Assembly (NCBI RefSeq): GCF_001552135.1 | Contig: NZ_BCQP01000017.1 | Span: forward strand, 124,001-188,000 | Direction of reading: 5' to 3' | Source of the DNA: Actinomadura chibensis NBRC 106107 | Lineage (GTDB): Bacteria; Actinomycetota; Actinomycetes; Streptosporangiales; Streptosporangiaceae | Length of the DNA: 64,000 nt | Shown here: positions 25,863-35,668 of the stretch, piece by piece | How the letters are laid out: each line of letters begins with the position of its first letter | Position numbering within the stretch: position 1 is the first letter of the stretch | The notes under the pieces: model-generated | Databases searched by the model: none | What the model saw: the letters and a program-made list of their open reading frames with translations, nothing else | Told to the model about the DNA's origin: nothing | Translations under genes and position numbers: made by a program

Positions 25863-28800
25863 TCACCCGCCGAGGACATCGCCGAAGACGTGGTCGACGA
25901 CCCGCGACGACGCCTGCCCGTCGTCGTGCGGGCAGTACTTCACGAAGAAGCGGTCGTAGACGTCGGCGTACCGGTCTTCGCCGTCCGGGGCCTCGCGGAC
26001 GGCCTCGGCGACGTCCGCCGAGGTGGTCACGAGCGGTCCGGGCGCGTCGGTCTCCAGGTCGAGGTAGAGGCCGCGGACATGGTCGCGGTAGCGCTCCAGG
26101 TCGTAGGCGTACACGACGATCGGACGGCCGAGCACGGCGTAGTCGACCATGGCGGACGAGTAGTCCGTGACCAGGACGTCCGACGCCATGTACAGCTCGG
26201 CGATGTCGGGGTAACGGGACACGTCGATGACGAACCCGTCCCCTGCGTGACGCTCCCGATCGGTGACGAAATGGTGTGCCCGGATGAGCAGCACATGGTC
26301 GTCGCCTAGGACGTCCCGCATCGTGCGGATGTCGAGTTCAAGGGAGAAGCCCTGCACGCCGGGCGCGTGGAACCGGTCGTCCCGCCAGGTCGGCGCGTAG
26401 AGGACGACCTTCTTCCCGTCCGGGATCCCCAGGCGCTTGCGGATCTCGCCGCCGACGCTCTCCCATTCGGGCGTGCTGAGCACGTCGTTGCGCGGATATC
26501 CGGTTTCCAGGACTTCGCCCTCGTACCTGAACGCGCGCCGCATGGTCTGGGTGGCGAACGGGCTCGGGGACAGCAGCACGTCCCACCGCGCCACCTCCTG
26601 CTCCACCAGGTCGAACCGCTCCGTCCGCCGGTAGGGCATGTCCCTGAGGTCGTAGCCGAGACGCTTCAGCGGTGTGCCGTGCCACGTCTGGACGAACGTC
26701 TGCCCCTCGCGCTTGGCGCACCACGGCGGCAGCCCGTGGTTGGTGACGACGTAGCGCGCGCGGGCGAGGGCCCGGTAGTGCTCACGGCTTCCGGACAGGA
26801 CGGTCCTGGCCTTCCCGTCCACGGCGAACTGTCCGTCCTGGGAGACCCACACGCATTCCAGTTCGGGCTTGCGGCGCATCAGTTCTTCGTAGACGGCCTT
26901 GGGGTTGCAGTTGTACTGCGTACCGCCGTGGCTGTCGAACACCGCGACGTCGGCGATCGGGCTCCGCAGGTACACCGGATAGTCGTGCTGCTGGAGGAGC
27001 ACCTGGGCGCGCGCACCGCGCTCGTCCTCGTCGAGCCCGGGACGGCTGCGCAGGAACAGCGCGTCCTTCTGGTGGACGCCGACGTCGAATTCGTGTGTCC
27101 CGGCACGGTGCCACTCAGGAAGGTTGGGGATTTTCTCGCGTTCGACCACGACCGACACCTCGCCGGTCTGCGCGCGCGCCAGCACGTCCCACGTTCCGGT
27201 GCTCAGGGGGAGGTCGGTCCCGAACACGGTCATCGTCGCCGGGGTGAAGGCGGCGGTGAAGCGGAGGCCGTCCCAGGTGACGGGCACGCGGTGCTCGTCC
27301 CCGGACCGGCGGCGGCGCAGGACGAAGTAGTCCGGCTTGGTCTTGGGGCAGGCGAAGTCACCGGAGAGGGTGAGGAGCCCTTGCTCGTCCCACTCCGCCT
27401 TGGTCACGACGGGACGGACGCTGCGCTCGACCCCACGCAGGTTGCCGAAAGCGGTGCGGGTCAACGCGAATTCACGTCCGCCCCCTGGGAGGAGGTAACG
27501 CACGGCGGCGACGTTGCTGGCGACGGTCAGGCGCATCGGCCCGCCCTCACCGGTGAGCCTGATGTCCCAGTCGATGAGGTCGCGCAGATGCGGACGTCCT
27601 GGACTCCCGGCATCGCCCGGCACGGAGACGAGGGACTTCATGGGAAGCGTGGCGGTGAAGTCGAATCCGGTGCCGCCCGCCATGCGCAGCACGGACGACT
27701 GGCGCACCGTCACCTCACCGCGAACCTCGGCACCGCCGCCGCCGTGCCGCCGCGCCGCGACGACGGCGGCCCCGGTGCCGAGTGCCCTTCGCGTCCATCC
27801 GGACAGTTCCAGTACGTCGCCGTCCCGCCGGACACGGGTGACGACGGCCTTGGCCCGCTTCACGTGGACGACGAACACGTCGTCGTCCCCCGCCGCGGGC
27901 TGGACGGCGACGTGCTCGTCCACCTGGCGGGCGGCCGTCCAGCGCACGGCCGGAGCGGTCGCGGGCAGCCGCTGGACGGCCTTGCGCCCCTGCGCCGCCA
28001 CCTCGGCGAACAATTCGTAGGTGGCCGTGCGCCATTCGTCGCCGTCCAGGAGGTATTCGGGCTCCACCCGGACCGAGAAGCCGGACTCGTCGTAGGAGAC
28101 GGACGGCTGGTCGGACCGGATCGTCGCCTCCGGGCAGGCGATCCGCTCCACCGGAAGCCGGATCTCCTTGCCGGTCTTCACGTCGCGCATCCAGACGCGG
28201 ATCCGCGAGTCGCTCACCGAGGACGCGTCGAACCTGTCGAAATGCGCGTGCCCTTCGACGATCAGGGTGTCGACGTCCCATTCGACGCGGTCGACGTCCG
28301 CGAAAAGGCGGAGCTCGTCGGTGACGTCGTACACGTCCGCGGGAATGTCGCGTTCCACACCGTCATTCTTCGCGCCCTCGAAGAACGGGTACTCGGCGTA
28401 CCAGCGCTGCCGGACCCGCCCCCGCCGCACCAGCGGAACGTTCCGAAGACCGGCCTCCTCGAACCGGACCACCTCCAGCAGTTCGGGCAGCATCCGCTCG
28501 CCGAGCAGATAGGTCTCCAGCCGCCTGATCGACGCCAGTCCGGCGGCGGCCTGGCGACCGGCGGTCTCGACATACGCGGCGCCCAGTTCGCCGAGGCGCT
28601 CGCGCTCCTGCCAGGTGGCCTCGGGAAGGGCGAGGATCAGCGCGCGGACGTCCAGATCCAGCGCGTACCTGTCGTGGAAGGGAAGCAGTTCCGGCGCGTG
28701 GTCGCCGAGGAATTTCCGGACGGCCGTGATGAGGCTCATCCGCTCGGTGATGTCCGCCGGGTCGTGCCGGGCGCGGGTGGCCGTTCCGGTGCGGTCCCGC

Positions 28801-29435
28801 CGGTGGTAGACGGTCGTGTCGAGGACGTCCACCGCCGAGGCGAGAACCTGCGCCTGCGCGGCGGTGAGCGCGTCATGGGTCGTCGCCGGGAGGTCGAAGC
28901 GGTGCGCGTCCCAGAACGCGCGGCGGAAGACCTTGTTGCACACCGTCCTGTCCTGGAGAAGGGCGGGGTGGCGGGTGACGTGCGTCGATTTCATCGTCGC
29001 GGCATAGGGCGCGGCGTGCAGCGGGGAAGGGCGCGACTGGTTCCCGTCCACGTACATGACGTTCCCGCCGACGAGGTCGGAACCGGTCTTCTCCAGCGTG
29101 CCGACCATCAGTTCGCACGCGTAGGGCGGAAGCGCGTCCTCGCCTTCGACGAAGGCGAGATAGCGGCCCTTCGCCTGCTCCACTCCGGTGTCGGCGGCCG
29201 ACAGTTCACCGGACGCCTGGAGAAGCGCGAACCGCTCGTCCCGTTCGGCGAACTCCTTCGCGACGGCCGCGTTGCCCACGTCCGCGCCGTCTTCGGGTTC
29301 CTCGTCCACCAGGAGCACTTCGACGTCGCGTAGCGTCTGCCCGGCGAGCGATTCCAGGCATTCCTCGAAATGGTCCCCGGTAGCGCGGAAGGGGACGACG
29401 ATGCTGATCTTGGCGGGGTTGCGCTGAGGTGACAC
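25863..29435 (-). CDS. GT2-like/CDP-glycerol glycerophosphotransferase fusion, GT2 motifs degenerate
   Basis: An 1190-residue protein. The N-terminal domain (about 1-260) has a GT2 fold signature (ISIVVPFRATGDHFEECLES), but the usual VDDGSTD reads VDEEPEDG and the DxD region reads VEGEDALPP. A central region of repeated strand-rich modules (about 350-800) is followed by a TagF-type glycerophosphotransferase domain (about 810-1180): TWHGTPLKRLGYD, GYPRNDVLS, VVLYAPTWRDD, RAHHF and VLVTDYSSAMVDYAVLGRP. Such enzymes polymerise glycerol-phosphate teichoic acid at the inner membrane face. GTG 29435 follows GGAG. It lies 23 bp after its paralogue, which indicates a tandem duplication. Confidence 0.88.
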   Translation of the reverse strand: MSPQRNPAKISIVVPFRATGDHFEECLESLAGQTLRDVEVLLVDEEPEDGADVGNAAVAKEFAERDERFALLQASGELSAADTGVEQAKGRYLAFVEGEDALPPYACELMVGTLEKTGSDLVGGNVMYVDGNQSRPSPLHAAPYAATMKSTHVTRHPALLQDRTVCNKVFRRAFWDAHRFDLPATTHDALTAAQAQVLASAVDVLDTTVYHRRDRTGTATRARHDPADITERMSLITAVRKFLGDHAPELLPFHDRYALDLDVRALILALPEATWQERERLGELGAAYVETAGRQAAAGLASIRRLETYLLGERMLPELLEVVRFEEAGLRNVPLVRRGRVRQRWYAEYPFFEGAKNDGVERDIPADVYDVTDELRLFADVDRVEWDVDTLIVEGHAHFDRFDASSVSDSRIRVWMRDVKTGKEIRLPVERIACPEATIRSDQPSVSYDESGFSVRVEPEYLLDGDEWRTATYELFAEVAAQGRKAVQRLPATAPAVRWTAARQVDEHVAVQPAAGDDDVFVVHVKRAKAVVTRVRRDGDVLELSGWTRRALGTGAAVVAARRHGGGGAEVRGEVTVRQSSVLRMAGGTGFDFTATLPMKSLVSVPGDAGSPGRPHLRDLIDWDIRLTGEGGPMRLTVASNVAAVRYLLPGGGREFALTRTAFGNLRGVERSVRPVVTKAEWDEQGLLTLSGDFACPKTKPDYFVLRRRRSGDEHRVPVTWDGLRFTAAFTPATMTVFGTDLPLSTGTWDVLARAQTGEVSVVVEREKIPNLPEWHRAGTHEFDVGVHQKDALFLRSRPGLDEDERGARAQVLLQQHDYPVYLRSPIADVAVFDSHGGTQYNCNPKAVYEELMRRKPELECVWVSQDGQFAVDGKARTVLSGSREHYRALARARYVVTNHGLPPWCAKREGQTFVQTWHGTPLKRLGYDLRDMPYRRTERFDLVEQEVARWDVLLSPSPFATQTMRRAFRYEGEVLETGYPRNDVLSTPEWESVGGEIRKRLGIPDGKKVVLYAPTWRDDRFHAPGVQGFSLELDIRTMRDVLGDDHVLLIRAHHFVTDRERHAGDGFVIDVSRYPDIAELYMASDVLVTDYSSAMVDYAVLGRPIVVYAYDLERYRDHVRGLYLDLETDAPGPLVTTSADVAEAVREAPDGEDRYADVYDRFFVKYCPHDDGQASSRVVDHVFGDVLGG

Positions 29436-29458
29436 TGTGGCTCCGTGATGGGGTTCTT

Positions 29459-32400
29459 TCAGTGGGCGGGCCGGACGACCCGGTCCAGCACGCGGGCGGC
29501 CGCCTGGCCGTCGTCGTGCGGGCAGTACCGGGCGGCGAAGGCGGCGCGGGCGTTGCGGTATCCCGCGTCGAGCGCGACCGGCTCGCGCAGGGCGTCGACG
29601 ACCTCCTGCGTGGTGCTGAGCAGCGGCCCCGGGGCCTCCGCCTCGAAATCGAAATAGAAGCCGCGGACGTGGTCGCGGTACCGCTCCAGGTCGTAGGTGA
29701 AGAACACCATCGGCCGCCCGGTGGCGGCGAAGTCGAACATGGCCGACGAATAGTCCGTCACGAGCACGTCGCTGACCAGGAACAGTTCTGAGATGTCGGG
29801 GTAGACGGACGCGTCGATGACGCAGTCGCCGGGCCGCAGCCTCGGCTTGTCGGTGACGAGGTAATGCGTGCGCAGCAGCAGGACGTGGTCGTGTCCGAGC
29901 GCCGCCCTGAACCGGTCGAGGTCGAATTCGAGCCGGAACGCGCGCTTGCCGATCGCGTGGTGGAAGTCGTCCCGCCACGTCGGCGCGTAGAGGACGACCT
30001 TCTTCCCGTCCGGAATGCCGAGCCGCTGCCGCACCGCCGCCGCGATCTCCGCGCGCCGCGGGCTGCTCAGCAGGTCATTACGGGGATATCCGCTCACGAG
30101 GATCTCGCCGTTGTAGCCGAAGGCGCGCCGGAACAGCGGGACGGAGAACGCGTTCTGCGAGAGGAGCAGATCCCATTGGGGGACGTCGTACTCCATCCAG
30201 TCGACGCCCTCGGTCCGCTTGTACGGCATCTGCTTGACGTCGTAGCCGAGTTTCTTCAGCGGCGTGCCGTGCCAGCACTGGACGTACGTCTGGTCGTCGC
30301 GTTTCACGAACCATTCGTGCTGCGACCAGTTGCCGAAGATGTAGCGGGCGCGGGCGAGGGCCTCGTAGTGCTCCCGCGTCCCGGCGAGCACGGTCCGCGC
30401 GCCGACCGGCTTGCCGAACTGGCCGTTCTCGGTGACCCACACGCATTCGAGGTCGGTGCCGCGCCGCCGCAGCTCGTCGTAGATGCCGCGCGGATTGCAC
30501 GAGAACTGCCGTCCCTTGTACGCGTCGAACACCGCGAGTTCGCGGACCGGCAGGTTCCGGTGCCGCCGGTAATGGCCGGACTGGATCCGGCTCTGCGCGT
30601 AGGCGCCGCGCTCGTCGTCGTCCAACGCGGTCTCGACCCAGAACTGCAACTGGTCGGTCCGCTGCGCGCGGATCGTGACGATGTGCAGTCCCGCCTCGAA
30701 CGGCTCGGGAAGGTCGCGGAGCGTGTGCCGCCTGATGACGACCGGCCGTTCCCGGCCGTCGATCGCGGTGACCGCGTCCCAGCGGCCGGAGACGAGCGGA
30801 CGCGTCAGTCCCAGCACCCGCATGCGCGCGGGCGAGAATTTGGCGGCGAACCGGCTGCCCGCCCAATGCAGGGTGACCGTGTGCTCCTCCGACGACCGCC
30901 GCCGCCGCAGGATCATCGCTTCCGGCCGTTCCAGCGGATCGGCGCACGAGCCGCCGAGAAGCAGCGCCCCGTCCGGCGACCACGACACTTCGTCGACGAC
31001 CAGAACCTTTTCCCGGACGACGATCCGCATGGTGCTCCGCCGCGACCTCGCCAATTCCACTTTCCCGCTCGGAGTGGCGAAGACCGCGCCCGAGGCGTCC
31101 TCGTCCAGGTGCGGCTTGATACCGCCCGGGAGGGTGACGTCCCAGTCGCCGGGCCGCTGGGCCAGCCTGTCCAGCGGCAGCCTGGCCCGGAACCGGCCGC
31201 CGCCGCCGACCGGCTCGATCGGGCCGGTCACCGCGCCCCGGCCGGCCTTCGGCGCGGCGATGATCTCGGGACGCTCGCTCAGCGGGGCGCGGCTCCAGCC
31301 GTCCAGCCACAGCTCGCCGTCCTCCACCCGGCCGCCGGTGATCGCCGCCGCCGTCCGCCTGACCTGGAGCACGAACCGGTGCCGGCCCGCGACGCCCTGG
31401 ACGCGGACGCCCGGCGCGCACTCCCGGTCGCGCGGCCACAGCAGGTGAGTCAGCCGGGGGTTGCCGAACCGCGCCCGCCGCCGCGTCCCGCCGTTGACGA
31501 TCTCGACGCACGGCACCCAGTCGACGTCCCGCCAGCGCCCGTACATCCGCAGCGACGCCGGGTCGATGTCCGCGACGAACCCGGACCAGTCGTAGGACAC
31601 CCCCGACTGCCGCGACCGCGCGGTCACGTCCGGCCTGCGCACCCGCGTGACCGGGACGCGCTTCAGCCCCCGCCTGTTCGACGCCAGCAGCCACACCCGG
31701 ATGCGCGACCCGTCCTCGGTGGAGGAGTCCAGGTGCCGGATGTAGGCGTGGCCCTCGATGCGCAGGCGCCCGTCCACCCAGGCCGACCGGTCGATCGCCG
31801 CGACCGGGCGCAGCTCGGCCGTCACGTCGTACACGTGCCGGGGGACGGCCCGCTCCTCGTCCTCGAAGAACGGATACTCCGCGTACCAGCGCCGCCGCAG
31901 GCCGCGCCGTACGCGCGGCGCGTCCCCGGGTTTCTTGAGCTGGGCGAACCTCAGCACCTCCAGCAGCTCGGGCAGCATCCCCCGGCACAACAGGTGCAGT
32001 TGCAGGCGCGTGATGGCCGGGAACCGCTTCACCACACGCGGGGAGACGCACCGCGCGAGGTTCGCTCCGATCTCGACGAGTTCTTCACGGTTCTCGTCGT
32101 CCGTCCTAGGCAGGGCCTCGAACAGCACACGCAATTCGATGGGGACGAGGGCGTGCTCGTCATAGGCGTTAAGCAGCCGGGGCGCGTACTCCGCCATCCC
32201 CTCACGCAACGCACGCGCGGACGCAAGACGCTGGGTGATGTTGTCCCAGTCGTAGCGGTCTTCGGTAATCGACCCGGGCCGCTTGCGCCAGAAGTAGACG
32301 ACCTCGCTAAGCAGGTCTACGGAACGCGCCAGCGCATGGGCGCGCATCGTGACGGGCGGGTCCTCGTAGTAGCCCCTGGGGAACTCCAGGGCGTTGCGGT

Positions 32401-32905
32401 CCCAGAACTCGCGCCGGTACACCTTGTTCCACGGCGTCCGGTCGCGCATGAGCAGCGGCTTGGACGACACGTGCGTCCGCGAACACGAGTCCGTGAAAAC
32501 GCGGTCGTGCAGGTGCGACTGCCACGTCCGGTCGGCGTCCATGCGGTGGACGTTGCCCGACGCCATGTCGGACCCCGTCCGCTCCAGCGATCCGACCATC
32601 CGCGCGTAGGCGTCGCGTTCCACGACGTCGTCGGCGTCCGCGAAAGCGAGGTACTCCCCCTTCGCCTGACGCACTCCGGCATTGCGCGCTGGGCCCGGCC
32701 CCTCGTTGTCCCGCGTGACGAGCCGGAAACGGGGGTCCCGCGCACACATCTCCTTGGCGAGAACCGCGCCGTTGTCGGTGGAACCGTCGTCCACCAGGAT
32801 GACCTCAAGGTCGCGCAGCGTCTGCCCCGCCAGGGACTCCAGGCATTCCTGAAAGAACTCCTCCGTGTTGTGGAACGGGACCACGACGCTGAGCTTCGGG
32901 GACAT
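29459..32905 (-). CDS. GT2/CDP-glycerol glycerophosphotransferase fusion (teichoic acid synthesis)
   Basis: A 1148-residue bifunctional protein. The GT2 domain (about 1-250) is intact: LSVVVPFHNTEEFFQECLES, EVILVDDGSTDNG, GPGPARNAGVRQAKGEYLAF and the DxD region ADADDVV. Middle strand-rich modules lead to a TagF domain (about 780-1145) with QCWHGTPLKKLGYD, SGYPRNDLLS, VVLYAPTWRDDF, RTHYLVTD and VLVTDYSSAMFDFAATGRP. A likely role is glycosylation and polymerisation of wall teichoic acid poly(glycerol phosphate). ATG 32905 follows GAGGAGGCCCC. It is the upstream gene of a two-gene operon with the paralogue at 25863-29435. Confidence 0.92.
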   Translation of the reverse strand: MSPKLSVVVPFHNTEEFFQECLESLAGQTLRDLEVILVDDGSTDNGAVLAKEMCARDPRFRLVTRDNEGPGPARNAGVRQAKGEYLAFADADDVVERDAYARMVGSLERTGSDMASGNVHRMDADRTWQSHLHDRVFTDSCSRTHVSSKPLLMRDRTPWNKVYRREFWDRNALEFPRGYYEDPPVTMRAHALARSVDLLSEVVYFWRKRPGSITEDRYDWDNITQRLASARALREGMAEYAPRLLNAYDEHALVPIELRVLFEALPRTDDENREELVEIGANLARCVSPRVVKRFPAITRLQLHLLCRGMLPELLEVLRFAQLKKPGDAPRVRRGLRRRWYAEYPFFEDEERAVPRHVYDVTAELRPVAAIDRSAWVDGRLRIEGHAYIRHLDSSTEDGSRIRVWLLASNRRGLKRVPVTRVRRPDVTARSRQSGVSYDWSGFVADIDPASLRMYGRWRDVDWVPCVEIVNGGTRRRARFGNPRLTHLLWPRDRECAPGVRVQGVAGRHRFVLQVRRTAAAITGGRVEDGELWLDGWSRAPLSERPEIIAAPKAGRGAVTGPIEPVGGGGRFRARLPLDRLAQRPGDWDVTLPGGIKPHLDEDASGAVFATPSGKVELARSRRSTMRIVVREKVLVVDEVSWSPDGALLLGGSCADPLERPEAMILRRRRSSEEHTVTLHWAGSRFAAKFSPARMRVLGLTRPLVSGRWDAVTAIDGRERPVVIRRHTLRDLPEPFEAGLHIVTIRAQRTDQLQFWVETALDDDERGAYAQSRIQSGHYRRHRNLPVRELAVFDAYKGRQFSCNPRGIYDELRRRGTDLECVWVTENGQFGKPVGARTVLAGTREHYEALARARYIFGNWSQHEWFVKRDDQTYVQCWHGTPLKKLGYDVKQMPYKRTEGVDWMEYDVPQWDLLLSQNAFSVPLFRRAFGYNGEILVSGYPRNDLLSSPRRAEIAAAVRQRLGIPDGKKVVLYAPTWRDDFHHAIGKRAFRLEFDLDRFRAALGHDHVLLLRTHYLVTDKPRLRPGDCVIDASVYPDISELFLVSDVLVTDYSSAMFDFAATGRPMVFFTYDLERYRDHVRGFYFDFEAEAPGPLLSTTQEVVDALREPVALDAGYRNARAAFAARYCPHDDGQAAARVLDRVVRPAH

Positions 32906-33056
32906 GGGGCCTCCTCCTCGCCCCACGAGCATGGTGACGCGATGCGGTCACCCGAAAGCGCATCGCGATTGCCAGGCCGTCCTCTGACACAGACTTGACC
33001 CTGCATGGCCGCGCTTTACCGGCCGCTGAACGTCCGCGCGGTCCGAAAAACCGGGC

Positions 33057-34001
33057 TCAGGCGGGACGGACGCCCTCCGCGAGCCCCGCCTCCGCGACGG
33101 CGGTCCGGATGCTGGCGGCGAGCGTCCCGAACTCGTCCGCGCGCGGCGACGCCGACCGGAAGCCGAGCCCGATCCGCCGGAACGGCGCGGGCGAGGCGAA
33201 CCGGTGCAGCCCCAGGTGGGGGGCGCGGCGCGTCTCGACCGGCAGCGCCGTCTCCGGGACGAGCGTCACCCCGAGCCCGCCCGACACGAGCTGCACCAGC
33301 GTGGCGAGGCTCGTGGCGTACGTGGCCGCCGCCGGACGGGCGCCGACGTCCCGGCACACGTCGAGGGCCTGGTCGCGCAGGCAGTGGCCCTCGTTGAGCA
33401 GCAGGACGTCCAGCCGCGACAGCGCCTCCCGGTGCACGCCGTCCGGCCGCTCCAGGTCGCCGAGGTCGAAGTCGGCGGGCGCGACGAGCACGAAGTCCTC
33501 GTCATAGAGAGCCAACTCGGTAACCCCGGCCGCAGGCGTAGGCAACGCAAGCACAACAACGTCGAGCCGCCCGGCAAGAAGCTCCGCGACGATCGGATCG
33601 GTCCGCTCCTCACGCACCGAAAGCTCCAGATCCGGGAACTCCTTGGCGAGCCTAGGCAGCACCACGGGCAGCAGATACGGCGCGACGGTCGGAATCACAC
33701 CCACCCGCAACGGCCCGACAAGCGGGCCCCGCACCGCGTTGACCTCGTCCACCAGCCGGTCGAGTTCGGCGAGCACGACCTCCGCCCGCCGCGCGACCCG
33801 CTCCCCGGCGGGCGTCAGCAGGACCTTCCGCGTCGTCCGCTCCACGAGCCGCGCGCGGACGCACTCCTCCAACGAGGCGACGGCCCCGGACAGCGCGGGC
33901 TGACTGATCCGCAGCGCGGCGGCCGCATCCCGAAAATGCAGATGCTCCGCGAGCGCCACAAACGCCCGCAACTGCGCCACCGTAGGTCTACTGTTAACCA
34001 T
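33057..34001 (-). CDS. oxyR: OxyR, peroxide-sensing LysR-family regulator
   Basis: A 314-residue LysR-type regulator. The N-terminal helix-turn-helix is FRDAAAALRISQPALSGAVA. The C-terminal domain has the redox pair Cys207 and Cys216 in LLLNEGHCLRDQALDVC, spaced nine residues apart as in E. coli OxyR (199/208). Peroxide forms a disulfide that converts it to an activator. In many actinobacteria oxyR is divergent from ahpC. Here ahpC lies about 3.1 kb away but carries an OxyR-type operator. ATG 34001 (MVNSRPTVAQ) follows GGTGGG; a longer reading to 34046 is unlikely. Confidence 0.93.
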   Translation of the reverse strand: MVNSRPTVAQLRAFVALAEHLHFRDAAAALRISQPALSGAVASLEECVRARLVERTTRKVLLTPAGERVARRAEVVLAELDRLVDEVNAVRGPLVGPLRVGVIPTVAPYLLPVVLPRLAKEFPDLELSVREERTDPIVAELLAGRLDVVVLALPTPAAGVTELALYDEDFVLVAPADFDLGDLERPDGVHREALSRLDVLLLNEGHCLRDQALDVCRDVGARPAAATYATSLATLVQLVSGGLGVTLVPETALPVETRRAPHLGLHRFASPAPFRRIGLGFRSASPRADEFGTLAASIRTAVAEAGLAEGVRPA

Positions 34002-34069
34002 CCCACCAGCGACTTTACCCACACCCCTTCGCACCCCCCACACCACCCCAACCCACCACGGGCGGACGC

Positions 34070-34261
34070 TCAGGAGGTGGCGAAGCCGCCGTTCTTGATC
34101 TGGACGACCAACGCGGCCAACTGCTCCCGGCTCACGATCAAGGGCAGCCCCTCAGGGTCCTTGCTGTCCCGAACACCGACCCCCCGCGCCAGCTCAGCCA
34201 ACTCCACGCAGTCCTCGGCTCCGTGACCGCCGCTGTAACTACTTTTGCGCCAGACCGCCAT
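34070..34261 (-). CDS. DUF397 protein, copy 2
   Basis: A 63-residue DUF397 protein: AVWRKSSYSGGHGAEDCVEL, then VGVRDSKDPEGLPLIVSREQ and a short C-terminal helix. DUF397 proteins are encoded beside WhiJ/Scr1-type regulators in actinomycetes; the Streptomyces Scr1/Scr2 pair has been described as behaving like an antitoxin/toxin pair. It shares most residues with the DUF397 gene 24 bp upstream, which points to a local duplication. Confidence 0.93.
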   Translation of the reverse strand: MAVWRKSSYSGGHGAEDCVELAELARGVGVRDSKDPEGLPLIVSREQLAALVVQIKNGGFATS

Positions 34262-34285
34262 GCTTCACACCCACCTATTTTGGAA

Positions 34286-34474
34286 TCAGCGCGACTGCCC
34301 CTCGCCCTTGATCTTTCCGAGGAGCGCGGCAAGACCTTCCCGACTCAGCACCAGGTGAGGCGCGGAGGGGTTCTTGCTGTCACGGACACCGATACCCCGC
34401 GACAAGTCAGCCAACTCCACGCAGTCAGAGGTTCCGTGAGACTGGCTGTAGCTACTCTTGCGCCATGCCGTCAT
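34286..34474 (-). CDS. DUF397 protein, copy 1
   Basis: A 62-residue DUF397 protein: TAWRKSSYSQSHGTSDCVEL then IGVRDSKNPSAPHLVLSREG. Its 5' end overlaps the end of the Scr1-family regulator gene by 23 bp, so the two are probably co-translated. It is the first of two tandem paralogues. In Streptomyces, DUF397 proteins can oppose or modulate the adjacent regulator. Confidence 0.93.
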   Translation of the reverse strand: MTAWRKSSYSQSHGTSDCVELADLSRGIGVRDSKNPSAPHLVLSREGLAALLGKIKGEGQSR

Positions 34475-35285
34475 AGGACTCGCCCATTCGCTCTAGGAGT
34501 TCACGCGACTGGTCCTCGTTCCAGGCGCGCGCCGCGAGTCGCTGGAAGCGCGACATCACGCCGATAGCCTCCGCTTGGTCGTCGATGACTCGGCCCACTC
34601 CCAGCGCGTTGCCGGAATAAGCCGCCATGCGCCGACCTGGCAGTACGAAGGACCAATACGAACCATCCACGCCTGTATGCGGCGCAGCCGACAGCGGAAG
34701 TATACGGACGGAGATGTGAAGCAACTTGCCCATCTCGACCAGCCAGGCCCGCTGCGCGGCCATGACCTGGGGACTTGCCATCTGCCGCAGGGCTATCTGG
34801 TCGATCACGATCCAGATGTCGGGCTGGCCGTCCAGGATCGCGTCCTGAAGCTCCATGCGCAGGGCGAGGGTCTTCTCGAGGTCCGTGATGAGCCCGGCCG
34901 AGTACCCGGCCTCCAACAAGCTCCTGGTGTAGTCCTCCGTCTGCAACGGGAGCGGGACCACGTTGGCGGAGTAGATGCAGTGCTCGATCGCCTTGCGCTG
35001 GTAGCGCAGGAGCCGGGACGGGGCGTTGGCGTCGATGCCGAGCTTGGCGTAGCCGAGCCAGATCTTGAAGACGCCGCCGGTGTTCCAGGCGGCGTCCAGG
35101 GCCTTGCATTCGTTCGTGCCGAGCTGCTTGTCGCCTGACTCGTACTTGGAAACCTGGCCGATCGAACAGCTCAGGATCTTCGCCACGTCGGCCTGGGTCG
35201 CGTTGTGCCGAGTGCGCAGGAACCGTAGGTAGTAAGCCAAGAAGCCATGGATGGACTCGTGCGGGTCGGGGGATGGGCGGACCAC
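34452..35285 (-). CDS. Scr1/WhiJ-family helix-turn-helix regulator (DUF5753)
   Basis: A 277-residue regulator. The Xre-type helix-turn-helix is near residues 20-60 (LRTRHNATQADVAKILSCSI then GQVSKYESGDKQL). The rest is the DUF5753 domain: AIEHCIYSANVVPLPLQTED, RMELQDAILDGQPDIWIVID, RAWLVEMGKLLHISVRILPL. GTG 35285 follows GGAGGTGCC at 10 nt; ATG 35345 would add a leader with no homology. With two DUF397 genes downstream and a divergent RsbW-like ATPase it forms a WhiJ/AbaA-type cluster, used in actinomycetes for development and antibiotic control. Confidence 0.93.
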   Translation of the reverse strand: MVRPSPDPHESIHGFLAYYLRFLRTRHNATQADVAKILSCSIGQVSKYESGDKQLGTNECKALDAAWNTGGVFKIWLGYAKLGIDANAPSRLLRYQRKAIEHCIYSANVVPLPLQTEDYTRSLLEAGYSAGLITDLEKTLALRMELQDAILDGQPDIWIVIDQIALRQMASPQVMAAQRAWLVEMGKLLHISVRILPLSAAPHTGVDGSYWSFVLPGRRMAAYSGNALGVGRVIDDQAEAIGVMSRFQRLAARAWNEDQSRELLERMGESYDGMAQE

Positions 35286-35410
35286 GGTCGGGGCACCTCC
35301 GCACTTCCTCGTTTTTCTGATGTCCGCGGCAATGATGACAACCATAAGTCGTCGCCGTCAATCTGTTGCGCGAAATCACAGAAATGACCGATGGCAGAGG
35401 CGATCACGGA

Positions 35411-35668
35411 ATGGGCATCGACAAATTCCGCAAGGATGACTTCATAGACGAATCGGACCCCCTTCCGGCCGTCGGGCCGCCGCGCGGGCGATGGGCGGAG
35501 CCTTATCAGGCCCACGAGAACGGCCTGTGGACGGTGCACCTCCGCAACCCCGAGTCCATCCGGATGCGTGACAGCCGTCTGGTCGCCACGCTCACCGCGG
35601 GCGACCTGTTCACGCTGGGCGGCCTCATGGCCGAGCAGGACGCCCTGGCACGGGAGAGCGGGTGGTGA
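35411..35668 (+). CDS. Small conserved-looking protein of the WhiJ-type cluster
   Basis: An 85-residue protein with no recognised family: GIDKFRKDDFIDESDPLPAV, then a Trp-containing segment NGLWTVHLRNPESIRMRDSR and C-terminal helices (GDLFTLGGLMAEQDALARES). It begins at ATG 35411 after an AGAGG; ATG 35384 is an alternative. It is divergent from the Scr1-family gene and its stop overlaps the start of the ATPase gene, so it belongs to that two-gene operon. The 125-bp gap to the regulator is AT-richer than its surroundings and likely holds both promoters. Confidence 0.7.
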   Translation: MGIDKFRKDDFIDESDPLPAVGPPRGRWAEPYQAHENGLWTVHLRNPESIRMRDSRLVATLTAGDLFTLGGLMAEQDALARESGW

